From assembly GCA_963823945.1 (NCBI GenBank), contig CAWGNK010000003.1, forward strand, positions 496,001 to 560,000: a DNA stretch of 64,000 nucleotides, read 5' to 3'. Source of the DNA: Bog-793 sp963823945. Lineage in GTDB: Bacteria; Actinomycetota; Acidimicrobiia; Acidimicrobiales; Bog-793. Under the pieces are notes generated by a model, which was given only the letters and a program-made list of their open reading frames with translations, made no database searches and was not told the origin of the DNA. The position numbers and the translations under genes are program-made. This document shows, in pieces, positions 35,480-44,460 of this stretch (its first letter is position 1; each line of letters starts with the position of its first letter).

Positions 35480-37192
35480 ATGACCCCCAGAGACGCGAAG
35501 CGCGCGTCGGCCGATCCGGCGAAGTCGTTGAAGATCCATAGCCAGGACGTCACCGAGGGGCCGCGCCGCGCGGCGGCCCGCGCCATGCTGCGCGCCACCG
35601 GGATGACGGACGGCGACTTCCGTCTCCCTCAGGTCGCCATCGCCTCGACCTGGAACGAGGTCACGCCGTGCAACATGCCGCTCAAGCGCCTGGCGGGCCG
35701 GGCGAAGCAGGGGGTACGTGACGCCGGCGGCGTCCCGGTCGAGTTCGTGACGATCGCCGTCTCCGACGGGATCGCGATGGGGCACGAGGGGATGCGGGCC
35801 TCGCTCGTCAGCCGGGAGGTGATCGCCGACTCGGTCGAGACGATGATGCACGCCGAGCGCTTCGACGCGTTCGTGGGACTGGCCGGCTGTGACAAGTCCC
35901 TCCCCGGCATGCTCATGGCGGCGGCCCGCCTCGACCTGCCGATGGTCTTCGTCTACGCCGGCACGATCCTGCCCGGGCACTGGCGGGGGGACACGCTCGA
36001 CATCACGAGCGTCTTCGAGGCCGTCGGGGCGCACGCCCGGGGCGACATCGACGACGAGACCCTCCTCGGGATCGAGACCCACGCCTGCCCGACCGAGGGG
36101 TCGTGCGCAGGGATGTTCACCGCCAACACGATGGCCTCGGTCGCCGAGGCGCTCGGCATGGCGCTCCCCGGGGGGGCGACGCCCCCCGCCGTCGATGCGC
36201 GCCGCGACGACGTCGCCTACGAATCGGGCCGGGTTGTCATGGGCCTGCTCGAGCGTGGCATCCGTCCCCGCCAGATCATGACCAAACAGGCCTTCGAGAA
36301 CGCCATCGCCGTGACGATGGCGCTGGGCGGTTCGACGAACGCCGTGTTGCACCTGCTGGCGATCGCCAACGAGGCGCAGGTCGAGCTCTCGCTTGGCGAC
36401 TTCGAGGCGGTGGGTGCCCGCGTGCCGCACCTCGCCGACATGAAGCCGCACGGCAGGTTCCACATGGTCGATCTCGACCGGGTCGGCGGCGTGCCCGTCG
36501 TGATGCAGCTGCTCCTGGACGAGGGCCTCGTCCACGGGGATTGCCTGACGGTGACCGGGGGGACGGTCGCCGAGAACCTCGCGCGCCACACACCCCCGGC
36601 TCCCGACGGAACGGTCGTGCACGAGTTTCTGGCGCCGATCCATGCCCGCGGCATCGTCGTGCTGCGCGGGAGCCTCGCGCCCGCGGGCGCGGTGGTGAAG
36701 ATCGCCGGGGCCGACATCGACCGCTTCGCCGGCCTGGCCCGCGTCTTTGACGGCGAGGAGGCGGCGATGGAGGCGATTCTTGCCGGCTCGATCGCGCCGG
36801 GGACGGTCCTCGTCATCCGCTACGAGGGCCCCAAGGGCGCCCCCGGGATGCCCGAGATGCTCTCGGTCACGGGGGCGCTCGTCGGGGTGGGCCGCGACAA
36901 GGACTGCGCCCTCGTCACCGACGGGCGCTTCTCTGGCGGGACCCAGGGCTTCTGCATCGGCCACGTCGCTCCCGAGGCCGCGTCGGGTGGGACGATCGCC
37001 CTCGTCGCCGACGGCGACCGCATCGTGATCGACGCGACGACGGGGTCGGTCGAACTCGCAGTCGGCACGGACGAGCTCGCCCGCCGTCGAGCCAAGTGGA
37101 GCCCGCCGCCGGCGCGTTACACGACCGGCGTGCTCGCCAAGTACGCGACTCTCGTGGCCGGGGCCGAACGCGGCGCGATCACCGAGCCCTGA
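35480..37192 (+). CDS. ilvD: Dihydroxy-acid dehydratase
   Basis: Fe-S enzyme producing 2-keto acids in valine/isoleucine/leucine synthesis. 570 residues. Cluster-ligand cysteines are visible in TPCNM, LAGCDKSLPG and CPTEGSCAGMFTANTM. The C-terminal segment has RFSGGTQGFCIGHVAPEAA. ATG 35480. It is separated from ilvBNC by the secreted-protein gene on the other strand, so it is its own transcription unit. Confidence 0.96.
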   Translation: MTPRDAKRASADPAKSLKIHSQDVTEGPRRAAARAMLRATGMTDGDFRLPQVAIASTWNEVTPCNMPLKRLAGRAKQGVRDAGGVPVEFVTIAVSDGIAMGHEGMRASLVSREVIADSVETMMHAERFDAFVGLAGCDKSLPGMLMAAARLDLPMVFVYAGTILPGHWRGDTLDITSVFEAVGAHARGDIDDETLLGIETHACPTEGSCAGMFTANTMASVAEALGMALPGGATPPAVDARRDDVAYESGRVVMGLLERGIRPRQIMTKQAFENAIAVTMALGGSTNAVLHLLAIANEAQVELSLGDFEAVGARVPHLADMKPHGRFHMVDLDRVGGVPVVMQLLLDEGLVHGDCLTVTGGTVAENLARHTPPAPDGTVVHEFLAPIHARGIVVLRGSLAPAGAVVKIAGADIDRFAGLARVFDGEEAAMEAILAGSIAPGTVLVIRYEGPKGAPGMPEMLSVTGALVGVGRDKDCALVTDGRFSGGTQGFCIGHVAPEAASGGTIALVADGDRIVIDATTGSVELAVGTDELARRRAKWSPPPARYTTGVLAKYATLVAGAERGAITEP

Positions 37193-37222
37193 ATCCACGG
37201 CCGAAGGACAGTTTGCGGGCTG

Positions 37223-39277
37223 TCACTTGACGATGGTGAGCGTCCCCGTGGCTGAGGCCGAGCTCGCGAACTTCGAGCTGCCCCCGTAGGTGGCGACGAG
37301 GTGGTAGGTGCCCACCTTGAGTCGCTTGGCCGAGAGCGCGTGCGACCCCTTGCCGGACGAGAGCGTGATCGCACACAGCGCTCCCGTCGGGGTCTTGACC
37401 GTGACCGTCCCGGTCGGCGTCGTGCCGGGGTGTTGCGGGGAAACCGTGACCGACAGGTGCTCGGCCTGCTCGTGCCCGTACGTGACCTTCTTCGCCGACA
37501 GCTTGAGGACGGTCTTGGTGGTGGCCCTACCGACCGAGAAGGTCTGGGCAGTCCCGTTGGCGGCGGCGAAGCCGGTCCCCAGGGCGACGTGCGCGGTGAG
37601 CCTGCACGTGCCGATTCCGACGTAGGAGACGGTGAAGCCGCTCACCGAGCAAACGCCTTTGGAGTTGGAGGTCACCGACTTCGTCCCGTCCCCGGTCGTG
37701 GAGACGGTCGCGGTGAAGCCGCCGCCATAGGTGCCACTTGTCGGGAGGTTGCTGATCGTCGGTGTGGTGGGCGTGCCCTGCTGGTACTCGAAGGCACCCG
37801 CATCGCAGTTCTCGCCCGGGATACCGGGGCGGGTATCACCGCGCTCGTCTTTTGTGGGCGTGCACGCTGCGTTCGGCACCTCTTCAAAGGCGGAGCTGTT
37901 GGTCCCGATGGCAAGGGTCTCGGGGCCGGTGGAACCGTTGGCGGCGAGCGAGGAGCCGAGGTGGATCGTCGTGCTACCCACGACGTCGTCTGTGCCCAAG
38001 CCACAGGTGTTGTCGGACTCGACGTTGTAGCCACCGTCTGTGACGGTGCCCCAGCACGAGGACGCAGCGAGGATGGAATTGGAGATGGAGGGTGCGGTGC
38101 CCTCGTTGTAGACCCCGCCACCGTAGGTCGCCGTATCTTTCGAAAGGGTGTCGTTGGTCAGGGTGGCGGTGTTGCTGTTGTAGACGCCGCCACCGTAGGT
38201 CGCCGTGTCCTTCGAGAGGGTGTCGTTGGTCAGGGTGGCGGTACCACTGGTGAAGACCCCGGCACCGTATTCAGCCATATCCCCCGAAAGTGTGTCGCTG
38301 GTCAGGGTGGCGGTGCCGCCGTCGTTGTAGACCCCGCCGCCGTTTGTCGGCGCCGTATCCCCCGAGAGGGTGTCGTCGGTCAGGGTGACGGTGCCGCCGT
38401 TGTTGTAGACCCCGCCGCCGTCCGCGTCGGTTGACGTATCCCCCGAAAGCGTGTCGTTGGTCAGGGTGGCGGTGCCCTCGTTGTAGACCCCGCCACCGCC
38501 GTGCGCGTCAGCCGAATCATCCGAGAGGGTGTCGCCAGTCAGGGTGACGGTGCCGGTGTTGAAGACCCCGCCGCCGTAGTAGCCAGCCGAATCGCCCGAG
38601 AAGGTGTCGCCGGTCAAGGTGGCGGTGCCGTTGTTGTAGAACCCGGCGCCGTAGTCGTCGACCGAATCCTCCGAGAAGGTGTCGTTGGTCAGCGTGGCGG
38701 TGCCGTTACTGAAGATCCCGCCACCACTGCTGGTGGCTGTGTTGTCGGCATCTTGGATCGTGATGTTCTCGATCGTGACGTAGCGGCCGCTGAAGATGGT
38801 GAGCACTGGGCCGTCACAGACGGTGGTGGGACAACCGCTGGAAGATCCGCTGTTCCCGTCCAGGATCGGGTCGGTCACTCCTGAGGCCGGCTCGACGGTG
38901 AGTGGGGAGCCGGAGGTCCCCGTGGCAACGGTGAAGTTACCTACGTAGTAGGTGGCGGGGGTGCTCTCGGCCCCCGAAGTGGCGAGGGCGACGGTGTCGC
39001 CGGCGATGGCAAGGCCCAATGCCTGGGTGAGCGTGCATTCGTCGCTTGTCGTGGTGGTCTCGGGGCAGCTCGTCGGAGAGCTCGCCTCCCCCAAGGCGTA
39101 CGCGTACCAGGTGGTACTCGCGGCAGTAGCGGGGGCAGCACCAAGGAGATTGACGCCGGCCACAAGGAACCCGCCCACAATGATGGCTGCTGCCATGGAA
39201 AGGCGCACGAAGCCCGTCGAACCAAAGCCCCTACGGGCAAAGAGATGACACCCTGTTCGGTAGACGAGTCGTTGCAT
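37223..39277 (-). CDS. Secreted repeat protein, predicted beta-helix with C-terminal Ig-like region
   Basis: A 684-residue exported protein with no recognised enzymatic domain. ATG 39277 has a strong GGAGG site 6-7 nt upstream. A basic N-region is followed by a hydrophobic core (AAAIIVGGFLVAGVNLLG) and an AxA-type cleavage site near residue 52. Residues 60-180 resemble the N-terminal cap of right-handed beta-helix proteins (PILDGN; VTIENITIQDA). Residues 185-404 hold eight full repeats and one degenerate repeat of about 25 residues, each GGGVYN-x-GTATLTNDTLSGDT. After a DERGDTRPG / DAGAFEYQ segment typical of such proteins come two Ig-like stretches (about 515-684). No LPXTG or membrane anchor is seen. 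Base composition is less GC-rich than the neighbours, consistent with a surface or acquired gene. Confidence 0.82.
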   Translation of the reverse strand: MQRLVYRTGCHLFARRGFGSTGFVRLSMAAAIIVGGFLVAGVNLLGAAPATAASTTWYAYALGEASSPTSCPETTTTSDECTLTQALGLAIAGDTVALATSGAESTPATYYVGNFTVATGTSGSPLTVEPASGVTDPILDGNSGSSSGCPTTVCDGPVLTIFSGRYVTIENITIQDADNTATSSGGGIFSNGTATLTNDTFSEDSVDDYGAGFYNNGTATLTGDTFSGDSAGYYGGGVFNTGTVTLTGDTLSDDSADAHGGGGVYNEGTATLTNDTLSGDTSTDADGGGVYNNGGTVTLTDDTLSGDTAPTNGGGVYNDGGTATLTSDTLSGDMAEYGAGVFTSGTATLTNDTLSKDTATYGGGVYNSNTATLTNDTLSKDTATYGGGVYNEGTAPSISNSILAASSCWGTVTDGGYNVESDNTCGLGTDDVVGSTTIHLGSSLAANGSTGPETLAIGTNSSAFEEVPNAACTPTKDERGDTRPGIPGENCDAGAFEYQQGTPTTPTISNLPTSGTYGGGFTATVSTTGDGTKSVTSNSKGVCSVSGFTVSYVGIGTCRLTAHVALGTGFAAANGTAQTFSVGRATTKTVLKLSAKKVTYGHEQAEHLSVTVSPQHPGTTPTGTVTVKTPTGALCAITLSSGKGSHALSAKRLKVGTYHLVATYGGSSKFASSASATGTLTIVK
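38066..38725 (-). repeat. In-frame coding repeats of the secreted protein
   Basis: Nine consecutive units of 72-78 bp (eight complete, the last degenerate) encode the GGGVYN/TLTNDTLSGD motif. Units at 38123-38194 and 38195-38266 are nearly identical at the DNA level, pointing to recent duplication. Length changes by multiples of one unit would stay in frame and lengthen or shorten the predicted beta-helix. Confidence 0.85.
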
Positions 39278-39719
39278 GAAGCACCTCCGCCCGGTCGTTC
39301 ACTCCCACAATGACGCCGGCTCGGAACGCTACAGCCTCTTCTTTTGGACAACAATCGCCAGGGACAAGAACGTACGTCGCTACCTTCGTTGACATCCCGG
39401 AGGAACACCTCGACGGCCAGTCGATTCGGAGGCATCCGGCGAGCCGGGAATCCCTCGGGCGTGCGCGTCGCCCCGCAGTCGACCGCGCTCGGGGTATTGG
39501 CTGAAACATCGGCGAGGACACCCGGTCTCGACCGACGAGCCATATCGCCAGTCCGCCCGATCGATCTCTGCCCACACGGACGCGACGCGGTGAGGTTTCC
39601 CGACACCCCCGCGCGCTCAGCAGCCCTGAACGCCGGATGGGTGCGGCGCCATCTGGTCCTCGCAGCGTCAAGTGATTGCTGCCGCGAGCGGCGCACCCGC
39701 CCATGTCCGAGGCGCCGGT
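39278..39719. other. Intergenic region without recognisable gene
   Basis: Between the secreted-protein gene and the ilvB leader. Short open frames exist on both strands, but none has a convincing start site, family motif or codon pattern. Base composition is lower in GC than the flanks. It presumably holds the promoter of the minus-strand gene near 39290-39340, which I could not pinpoint. Confidence 0.5.
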
Positions 39720-39748
39720 TTGCCGATCCCGGGCCCGGCTGGCAGACT
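39720..39748 (+). promoter_or_regulatory. Predicted promoter of the ilvB leader
   Basis: TTGCCG (39720-39725), a 17-nt spacer and CAGACT (39743-39748). Transcription would start about 7 nt downstream, at or beside the tandem ATG of the leader peptide, giving a leader RNA of about 180 nt before ilvB. The same -10 hexamer occurs in the predicted leuB promoter. Confidence 0.45.
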
Positions 39749-39752
39749 CGTC

Positions 39753-39803
39753 ATGATGACGAAAGAGCCGCAGAGCCTGTCGAACCTCGTAGTCCTTGAA
39801 TAG
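39753..39803 (+). CDS. Candidate ilvB leader peptide
   Basis: Reads MMTKEPQSLSNLVVLE (16 residues), ending TAG. Four consecutive codons, CTC GTA GTC CTT (Leu-Val-Val-Leu), sit just before the end. GTA and CTT are codons used sparingly by this GC-rich genome, which would sharpen sensitivity to charged tRNA-Leu and tRNA-Val. Two ATGs are adjacent; the second (39756) fits the promoter spacing best. A hairpin (39808-39822) and a terminator-like hairpin (39837-39861) follow. Leader peptides of this type precede ilvB in other Actinobacteria. Confidence 0.6.
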   Translation: MMTKEPQSLSNLVVLE

Positions 39804-39836
39804 CGCGCGGCGGTCCTCGCCGTCCGTGCGCTTCCC

Positions 39837-39861
39837 GGCCTCCCGAAAGGGAGGTCGTTTT
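39837..39861 (+). terminator. Attenuator-type hairpin in the ilvB leader
   Basis: CCTCCC-GAAA-GGGAGG forms a perfect 6-bp stem with a stable tetraloop, extended by a G-C and a G-U pair at the base (39837-39856), followed by TCGTTTTGT. A smaller hairpin, CGGCG-GTCCT-CGCCG (39808-39822), lies between it and the leader-peptide stop. ilvB begins 76 nt later with its own TAGGAG site, so termination here would block ilvBNC expression when Leu/Val are abundant. Confidence 0.6.
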
Positions 39862-39936
39862 GTACTCGGAGTGAAGTCGCCAGAGCGATCGGTTCCGGGT
39901 GACAGGCCCCAAAGACCAGGTGGATAGGAGAGAACA

Positions 39937-41655
39937 GTGGAAGTGACTGGAGCACAGGCCCTGATCAAGAGCCTCGAGGAGCAGGGGGTCGAGGTCGCCT
40001 TCGGCCTGCCGGGGGGCGCCATCCTTCCCGTCTACGACCCGATCCTCGACTCGTCGATCCGGCACATCCACGTCCGGCATGAGCAGGGCGCCGGGCACGC
40101 GGCCGAGGGCTACGCCGACGCGACCGGCCGGCCCGGCGTCGCCATCGTCACCTCCGGCCCGGGCGCGACGAACATCGTCACGCCGGTCGCTGACGCCTAC
40201 ATGGACTCGGTGCCCCTCGTCGTCGTCGCCGGACAGGTCGCCGCCGGCGCGATCGGCACGGACGCCTTCCAGGAGGTCGACACGACCGGCGTCACGATGG
40301 GGGTGACCAAGCACAACTACCTCGTCAAGGACGTCGCCGAGATCCCGCGGATCGTCGCCGAGGCGTTCCACATTGCGACGACCGGGCGTCCCGGCCCGGT
40401 GCTGATCGACTTCCCGAAGGACGTCGCCAACCAGAGGGTCGAGTGGCATTCGGCCGGCAGGGTCGACCTGCCGGGGTACGCGCCGCCCGCGGAACCCGAC
40501 CCCGAGGCGATCCACCGGGCGGTCGAGCTGATCCGGGCGGCCCGCCGTCCCGTCCTCTACGTGGGGGGTGGCGTCGTGAAGTCGGAGGGAAGCCGGGCGC
40601 TCGCTGCGCTCGTCGAGGCGACCGGGATGCCGGTCGTGACGACGCTGATGGCGCGAGGAATCTTCCCGGACTCCGACTCGCGCTGCCTCGGCATGCCGGG
40701 CATGCACGGCAACTACACGGCCGTGACGGCGATGCAGCGGTCGGACCTGCTCATTTCGCTGGGCGCCCGTTTCGACGACCGGGTGACGGGCAAGGTGGCG
40801 GCGTTCGCGCCGGAGGCGCTCGTCGTCCACGTCGACATCGACCCTGCCGAGATCGGCAAGGTGCGGCGGCCCGACGTCGCCGTCGTCGCCGACTGCCGCC
40901 TCGCGATCGAGGCGCTCGTCGAGGCGCTCGCCGAGGGCGGACCGCTCGAGGCGGCGCGGCTCGCCCCCTGGATGGGCCAACTCGCCGAGTGGCAGGCACG
41001 GTTCCCCTACGCCTACGACGCCGGTGACGGGACGACGATCAAACCGCAGTTCGTCGTGGAGGAGCTGCGGGCGGCGACGCCCGACGACGCGATCCTCGTC
41101 TCCGGGGTCGGCCAGCACCAGATGTGGGCGTCGCAGTTCTGGCGTTTCGAGCAGCCGCGCACCTGGATCAACTCCGGCGGCCTCGGCACGATGGGCTTCG
41201 CCGTGCCGGCGGCGATGGGCGCCAAGGTCGGGCGGCCGGACCGGATGGTCTGGGCGATCGACGGCGACGGCTGCTTCCAGATGACGGCCCAGGAGCTCGT
41301 CACGATGTCGATGGAGCACATCCCCGTGAAGATCGCCATCCTGAACAACTCGTATCTGGGCATGGTGCGCCAGTGGCAGCACATGTTCTACAAGGAGCGC
41401 TACTCCTCGGTGTACCTGTCGCCCGACCTGCCGGACTACGTCGGCTGGGCGGAGTCGATGGGAGCTGTCGGCCTGCGGGTGACCTCGCCGGAGGAAGTGC
41501 GGCCGGCGATCGAGAAGGCGAACGAGATCGAGGACCGCTCGGTCGTCATCGACTTCCGCACGGACCCGGCCGAGCACGTCTACCCGATCATCCCGGCGGG
41601 CACGTCGAACGACGACATCGTGCTGCATCCGAGCCAAACGGAGGCAGCCCGATGA
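39937..41655 (+). CDS. ilvB: Acetolactate synthase large subunit
   Basis: ThDP/FAD enzyme forming acetolactate or acetohydroxybutyrate, the first common step of Val/Ile/Leu synthesis. 572 residues; the catalytic Glu is in RHEQGAGHAAEGYA, and the ThDP-binding GDGCFQMTAQEL through NNSYLGMVRQW is intact. GTG 39937 follows TAGGAG (39925-39930). It overlaps ilvN by 4 nt and sits behind the predicted attenuator. Confidence 0.97.
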   Translation: MEVTGAQALIKSLEEQGVEVAFGLPGGAILPVYDPILDSSIRHIHVRHEQGAGHAAEGYADATGRPGVAIVTSGPGATNIVTPVADAYMDSVPLVVVAGQVAAGAIGTDAFQEVDTTGVTMGVTKHNYLVKDVAEIPRIVAEAFHIATTGRPGPVLIDFPKDVANQRVEWHSAGRVDLPGYAPPAEPDPEAIHRAVELIRAARRPVLYVGGGVVKSEGSRALAALVEATGMPVVTTLMARGIFPDSDSRCLGMPGMHGNYTAVTAMQRSDLLISLGARFDDRVTGKVAAFAPEALVVHVDIDPAEIGKVRRPDVAVVADCRLAIEALVEALAEGGPLEAARLAPWMGQLAEWQARFPYAYDAGDGTTIKPQFVVEELRAATPDDAILVSGVGQHQMWASQFWRFEQPRTWINSGGLGTMGFAVPAAMGAKVGRPDRMVWAIDGDGCFQMTAQELVTMSMEHIPVKIAILNNSYLGMVRQWQHMFYKERYSSVYLSPDLPDYVGWAESMGAVGLRVTSPEEVRPAIEKANEIEDRSVVIDFRTDPAEHVYPIIPAGTSNDDIVLHPSQTEAAR

Positions 41656-42170
41656 ACCCGGCGACGAACGGCAACGGCACGCCGCGCTACCACCTGCTCT
41701 CGGTGCGCGTGGAGAACCGGGCGGGCGTGCTCGCCCGCGTCGCGGGACTGTTCGCGAGGCGGGGCTTCAACATCTTCTCGCTCGTGGTCGCGCCGACCCA
41801 GGACGAGCGGTTCAGCCGCATCTCGATCGTCGTCGACGTCGAGTCGGCACCGCTCCGCCAGATCGTCGACCAGCTGCACAAGCTGATCAACGTCGTCGAG
41901 ATCAGTGAGCTGGACCCCGGCGACGCCAGGGAGGCCGAGCTCCTGCTCGTGACCGTCGGCGTCCCCCGATCCGGCGAGCCCGGCCTCGCCGAGCTGATCG
42001 GGCGCTTCGGCGCCCAGGTGGTCGAGGAGAGCCCCACCGCGACGATGATCATGCTCGTCGGCGAGACCGGGCCGCTCGACGAGTTCGAGGCCGGGCTCGG
42101 GCGCTACGGGATCCTCGAGATCCAGCGCAGCGGGCGGATCGGCCTTCCTACACTGAGTTCAGCGACGTGA
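41652..42170 (+). CDS. ilvN: Acetolactate synthase small (regulatory) subunit
   Basis: 172 residues. The N-terminal ACT domain (HLLSVRVENRAGVLARVAGLFARRGFN region) binds valine and confers feedback inhibition on IlvB; the C-terminal domain follows from about residue 85. ATG 41652 overlaps the ilvB stop. Complete. Confidence 0.95.
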   Translation: MNPATNGNGTPRYHLLSVRVENRAGVLARVAGLFARRGFNIFSLVVAPTQDERFSRISIVVDVESAPLRQIVDQLHKLINVVEISELDPGDAREAELLLVTVGVPRSGEPGLAELIGRFGAQVVEESPTATMIMLVGETGPLDEFEAGLGRYGILEIQRSGRIGLPTLSSAT

Positions 42171-42234
42171 CGGGCTCCGGCCCGGCTGCGCCGGTGCGAG
42201 CGCTGGTGGCGCGACGAAAAGGAGCGAGGTAGCG

Positions 42235-43260
42235 ATGGCGAAGCTCTTCTACGAATCGGACGTCGACCGGGGGGCGATCGCCGGCCGCAAGGTGGCCATC
42301 CTCGGCTACGGCTCCCAGGGGCACGCCCACGCCCTCAACCTGCGCGACTCCGGCGTCGACGTCCGGGTCGGGCTCCGGCCCGGCTCGTCGTCCCGCCAGA
42401 AGGCCGAGGACGCAGGGCTGCGCGTCCTCGACATCGCCCCGGCGACCGCCGAGGCGGACGTCGTGATGGTGCTGCTGCCGGACACCGAGCAGCCGAAGGT
42501 CTATGCGGCCGAGATGGCGCCGCACCTCGACCCGGGCGACGCGCTGTTGTTCGCCCACGGCTTCAACATCCGCTTCGCGACGATCACCCCGCCACCGGAG
42601 GTCGACGTGGCGATGGTCGCGCCCAAGGGCCCAGGCCACCTCGTCCGGCGGACCTACACCGAGGGGGGCGGCGTGCCGGCGCTCGTCGCCGTGGCCCAGG
42701 ACCCGTCGGGCGGGGCCAAGGCGTTGGCGCTCGCCTACGCCGACGCGCTCGGCGCGACCCGGGCCGGGGTGCTCGAGACGACCTTCACCGAGGAGACCGA
42801 GACCGACCTGTTCGGCGAGCAGGTCGTGCTGTGCGGCGGGCTGACCGGGCTTGCCACGGCCGGCTTCGAGACGCTCGTCGCGGCGGGCTACCAGCCAGAA
42901 TCGGCCTACTTCGAGTGCCTGCACGAGATGAAGCTGATCGTCGATCTGATGTACGAGCAGGGCATCTCGGGGATGCGCTTCAGCGTCTCGGACACCGCCG
43001 AGTACGGGGACCTGACGAGGGGCCCCCGCGTCATCAGCGAGGCCGTGCGCGCCGAGATGCGCAAGATCCTCGACGAGATCCAGGACGGACGTTTCGCCGC
43101 CGAGTGGATCGCCGAGAACGAACGCGGCCGGCCGCTCTACCAGGAGCTCCGCGAGAAGGGCCAGGCCCACCAGATCGAAGCCGTCGGCGCCGAGCTGCGG
43201 GCGATGATGCCGTTCATCACGGCCGGCCACCAGCGCTTCGAGGACGTCTCCGGCGGGTAG
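42235..43260 (+). CDS. ilvC: Ketol-acid reductoisomerase (class I)
   Basis: Converts acetolactate to dihydroxyisovalerate with NADPH and Mg2+. 341 residues; Rossmann motif GYGSQGHAHA, then an Arg/Ser-rich loop (RPGSSSRQKAE) consistent with NADPH preference, and the metal-binding acidic residues in the ETETDLFGEQ and FECLHEMKLIVDLMYE helices. GGAGCGAGG precedes ATG 42235. The 64-nt gap from ilvN shows no terminator. Confidence 0.97.
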   Translation: MAKLFYESDVDRGAIAGRKVAILGYGSQGHAHALNLRDSGVDVRVGLRPGSSSRQKAEDAGLRVLDIAPATAEADVVMVLLPDTEQPKVYAAEMAPHLDPGDALLFAHGFNIRFATITPPPEVDVAMVAPKGPGHLVRRTYTEGGGVPALVAVAQDPSGGAKALALAYADALGATRAGVLETTFTEETETDLFGEQVVLCGGLTGLATAGFETLVAAGYQPESAYFECLHEMKLIVDLMYEQGISGMRFSVSDTAEYGDLTRGPRVISEAVRAEMRKILDEIQDGRFAAEWIAENERGRPLYQELREKGQAHQIEAVGAELRAMMPFITAGHQRFEDVSGG

Positions 43261-43266
43261 GCCCTC

Positions 43267-44394
43267 CTAGAGCTGGCCGACCACCCAGTCGATGCAGGCC
43301 GTCAGGGCCTCCAGGTCGGCCGGCTCGATGGCGGGGAAGAGGGCGATCCGCAGCTGGTTGCGGCCGAGCTTGCGGTAGGGCTCGACGTCGACGATGCCGT
43401 TGTGCCGCAGCGTCGCGGCGATGGCGGCGGCGTCGACACCGGTGGCGAAGTCGATCGTCGCGACCGAGTGGCTGCGGTCGGCGGCGTCGGTGACGAACGG
43501 GGCCGCCCAGCTCGACTCCTCGGCCCAGCCGTAGACGATCGCCGCCGAGGTGTCGCAACGCGCGACGGCCCAGGCGAGCCCGCCCTGGGCGTTCATCCAC
43601 TCGACCTGCTCGGCGAGGAGCCAGAGCGTCGCGAGCGCGGGCGTGTTGTAGGTCTGGTTGAGCCGGGAGTTCTCGGCGGCGATGCCCAGGTCGAGCGTCG
43701 GCGGCACCCAGCGGCCGGCGGCGCGGAGCCGCGCGGTGCGGTCGAGCGCGGCCGGGGAGCAGGCCGCGAGCCACAGCCCGCCCTCGGCGCCGAAGCCCTT
43801 CTGAGGTGCGAAGTAGTAGGCGTCGCACTCGGCCAGGTCCACCGCGAGGCAACCGGCGGCGGAGGTGGCGTCGACGATCACGAGACCGGCGGCAGCGGTC
43901 CCGTCGTCGTGGCGGGGACGGGTGACCGGCATCGCCACGCCGGTCGAGGTCTCGTTGTGGATGAGCGCGTAGGTGTCGACGTCGTCGTTGGCGACGGGCG
44001 CGCAGCGCGTACCGGGCTCGGCGAGCAGGATCTCCGGATCGGCGAGGTGGGGCGCGGCCTTGACCGCGGCGGCGAAGCGGGCCGAGAACTCGCCGAACGA
44101 GCAGTGCTGGCTGCGGTTCTCGATGAGGCAGAACGTCGCCAGGTCGAAGAACGCCGTCGTGCCGCCGTTGCCGAGCACGATCTCGTAGCCGTCGGGCAGC
44201 CCGAACAGCTCGGCGAGGCCCTGCCGCACCCGGCCGACGACGTCGCGCACGCCGGCGCGGCGGTGCGAGGTCCCGAGGTAGCCCGGCGCGACCGCGGCGA
44301 GCGAGGCGAACCCGGCGGCGCGGACCTTGGACGGTCCCGAGCCGAACCGGCCGTCGGATGGGAGCAGCGATCTCGGGATCTCGGGCGTGGACAC
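43267..44394 (-). CDS. serC: Phosphoserine aminotransferase
   Basis: PLP enzyme making phosphoserine from 3-phosphohydroxypyruvate. 375 residues, the actinobacterial-type SerC (SDGRFGSGPSKVR start; VDATSAAG; PLP lysine in FAPQKGFGAEGG). GTG 44394 is chosen because AAGGAAGG lies just upstream and the family begins there; the frame is open far upstream but only as a shadow of the neighbour. serA, the preceding step, lies nearby on the other strand. Stop codons of ilvC and serC are 6 nt apart. Confidence 0.93.
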   Translation of the reverse strand: MSTPEIPRSLLPSDGRFGSGPSKVRAAGFASLAAVAPGYLGTSHRRAGVRDVVGRVRQGLAELFGLPDGYEIVLGNGGTTAFFDLATFCLIENRSQHCSFGEFSARFAAAVKAAPHLADPEILLAEPGTRCAPVANDDVDTYALIHNETSTGVAMPVTRPRHDDGTAAAGLVIVDATSAAGCLAVDLAECDAYYFAPQKGFGAEGGLWLAACSPAALDRTARLRAAGRWVPPTLDLGIAAENSRLNQTYNTPALATLWLLAEQVEWMNAQGGLAWAVARCDTSAAIVYGWAEESSWAAPFVTDAADRSHSVATIDFATGVDAAAIAATLRHNGIVDVEPYRKLGRNQLRIALFPAIEPADLEALTACIDWVVGQL

Positions 44395-44460
44395 GGAGCC
44401 TTCCTTTCGTGGGTGGTCCGCTTTTGGCGGAGGTGCCGCTTCACAGCAGACTGTGCAAGC
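44395..44460. promoter_or_regulatory. Divergent control region with two inverted repeats
   Basis: The 66-bp gap between serC (minus) and the aminotransferase gene (plus) contains two small inverted repeats: TCCGC-TTTTG-GCGGA near 44418-44432 and CACAG-CAGA-CTGTG near 44443-44456. Either could be an operator shared by the divergent genes; both are short, so chance is possible. Confidence 0.3.

Noticed and set aside
38066..38725. Regularly spaced repeats resembling a CRISPR-like array
   Set aside because: Units are 72-78 bp, in frame, contiguous without unique spacers and encode a conserved peptide pattern in a secreted protein.
39344..39799. A 151-codon plus-strand open frame upstream of ilvB
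   Set aside because: No ribosome site, no motif, composition like random translation, and it overlaps the predicted ilvB promoter and leader peptide in another frame.
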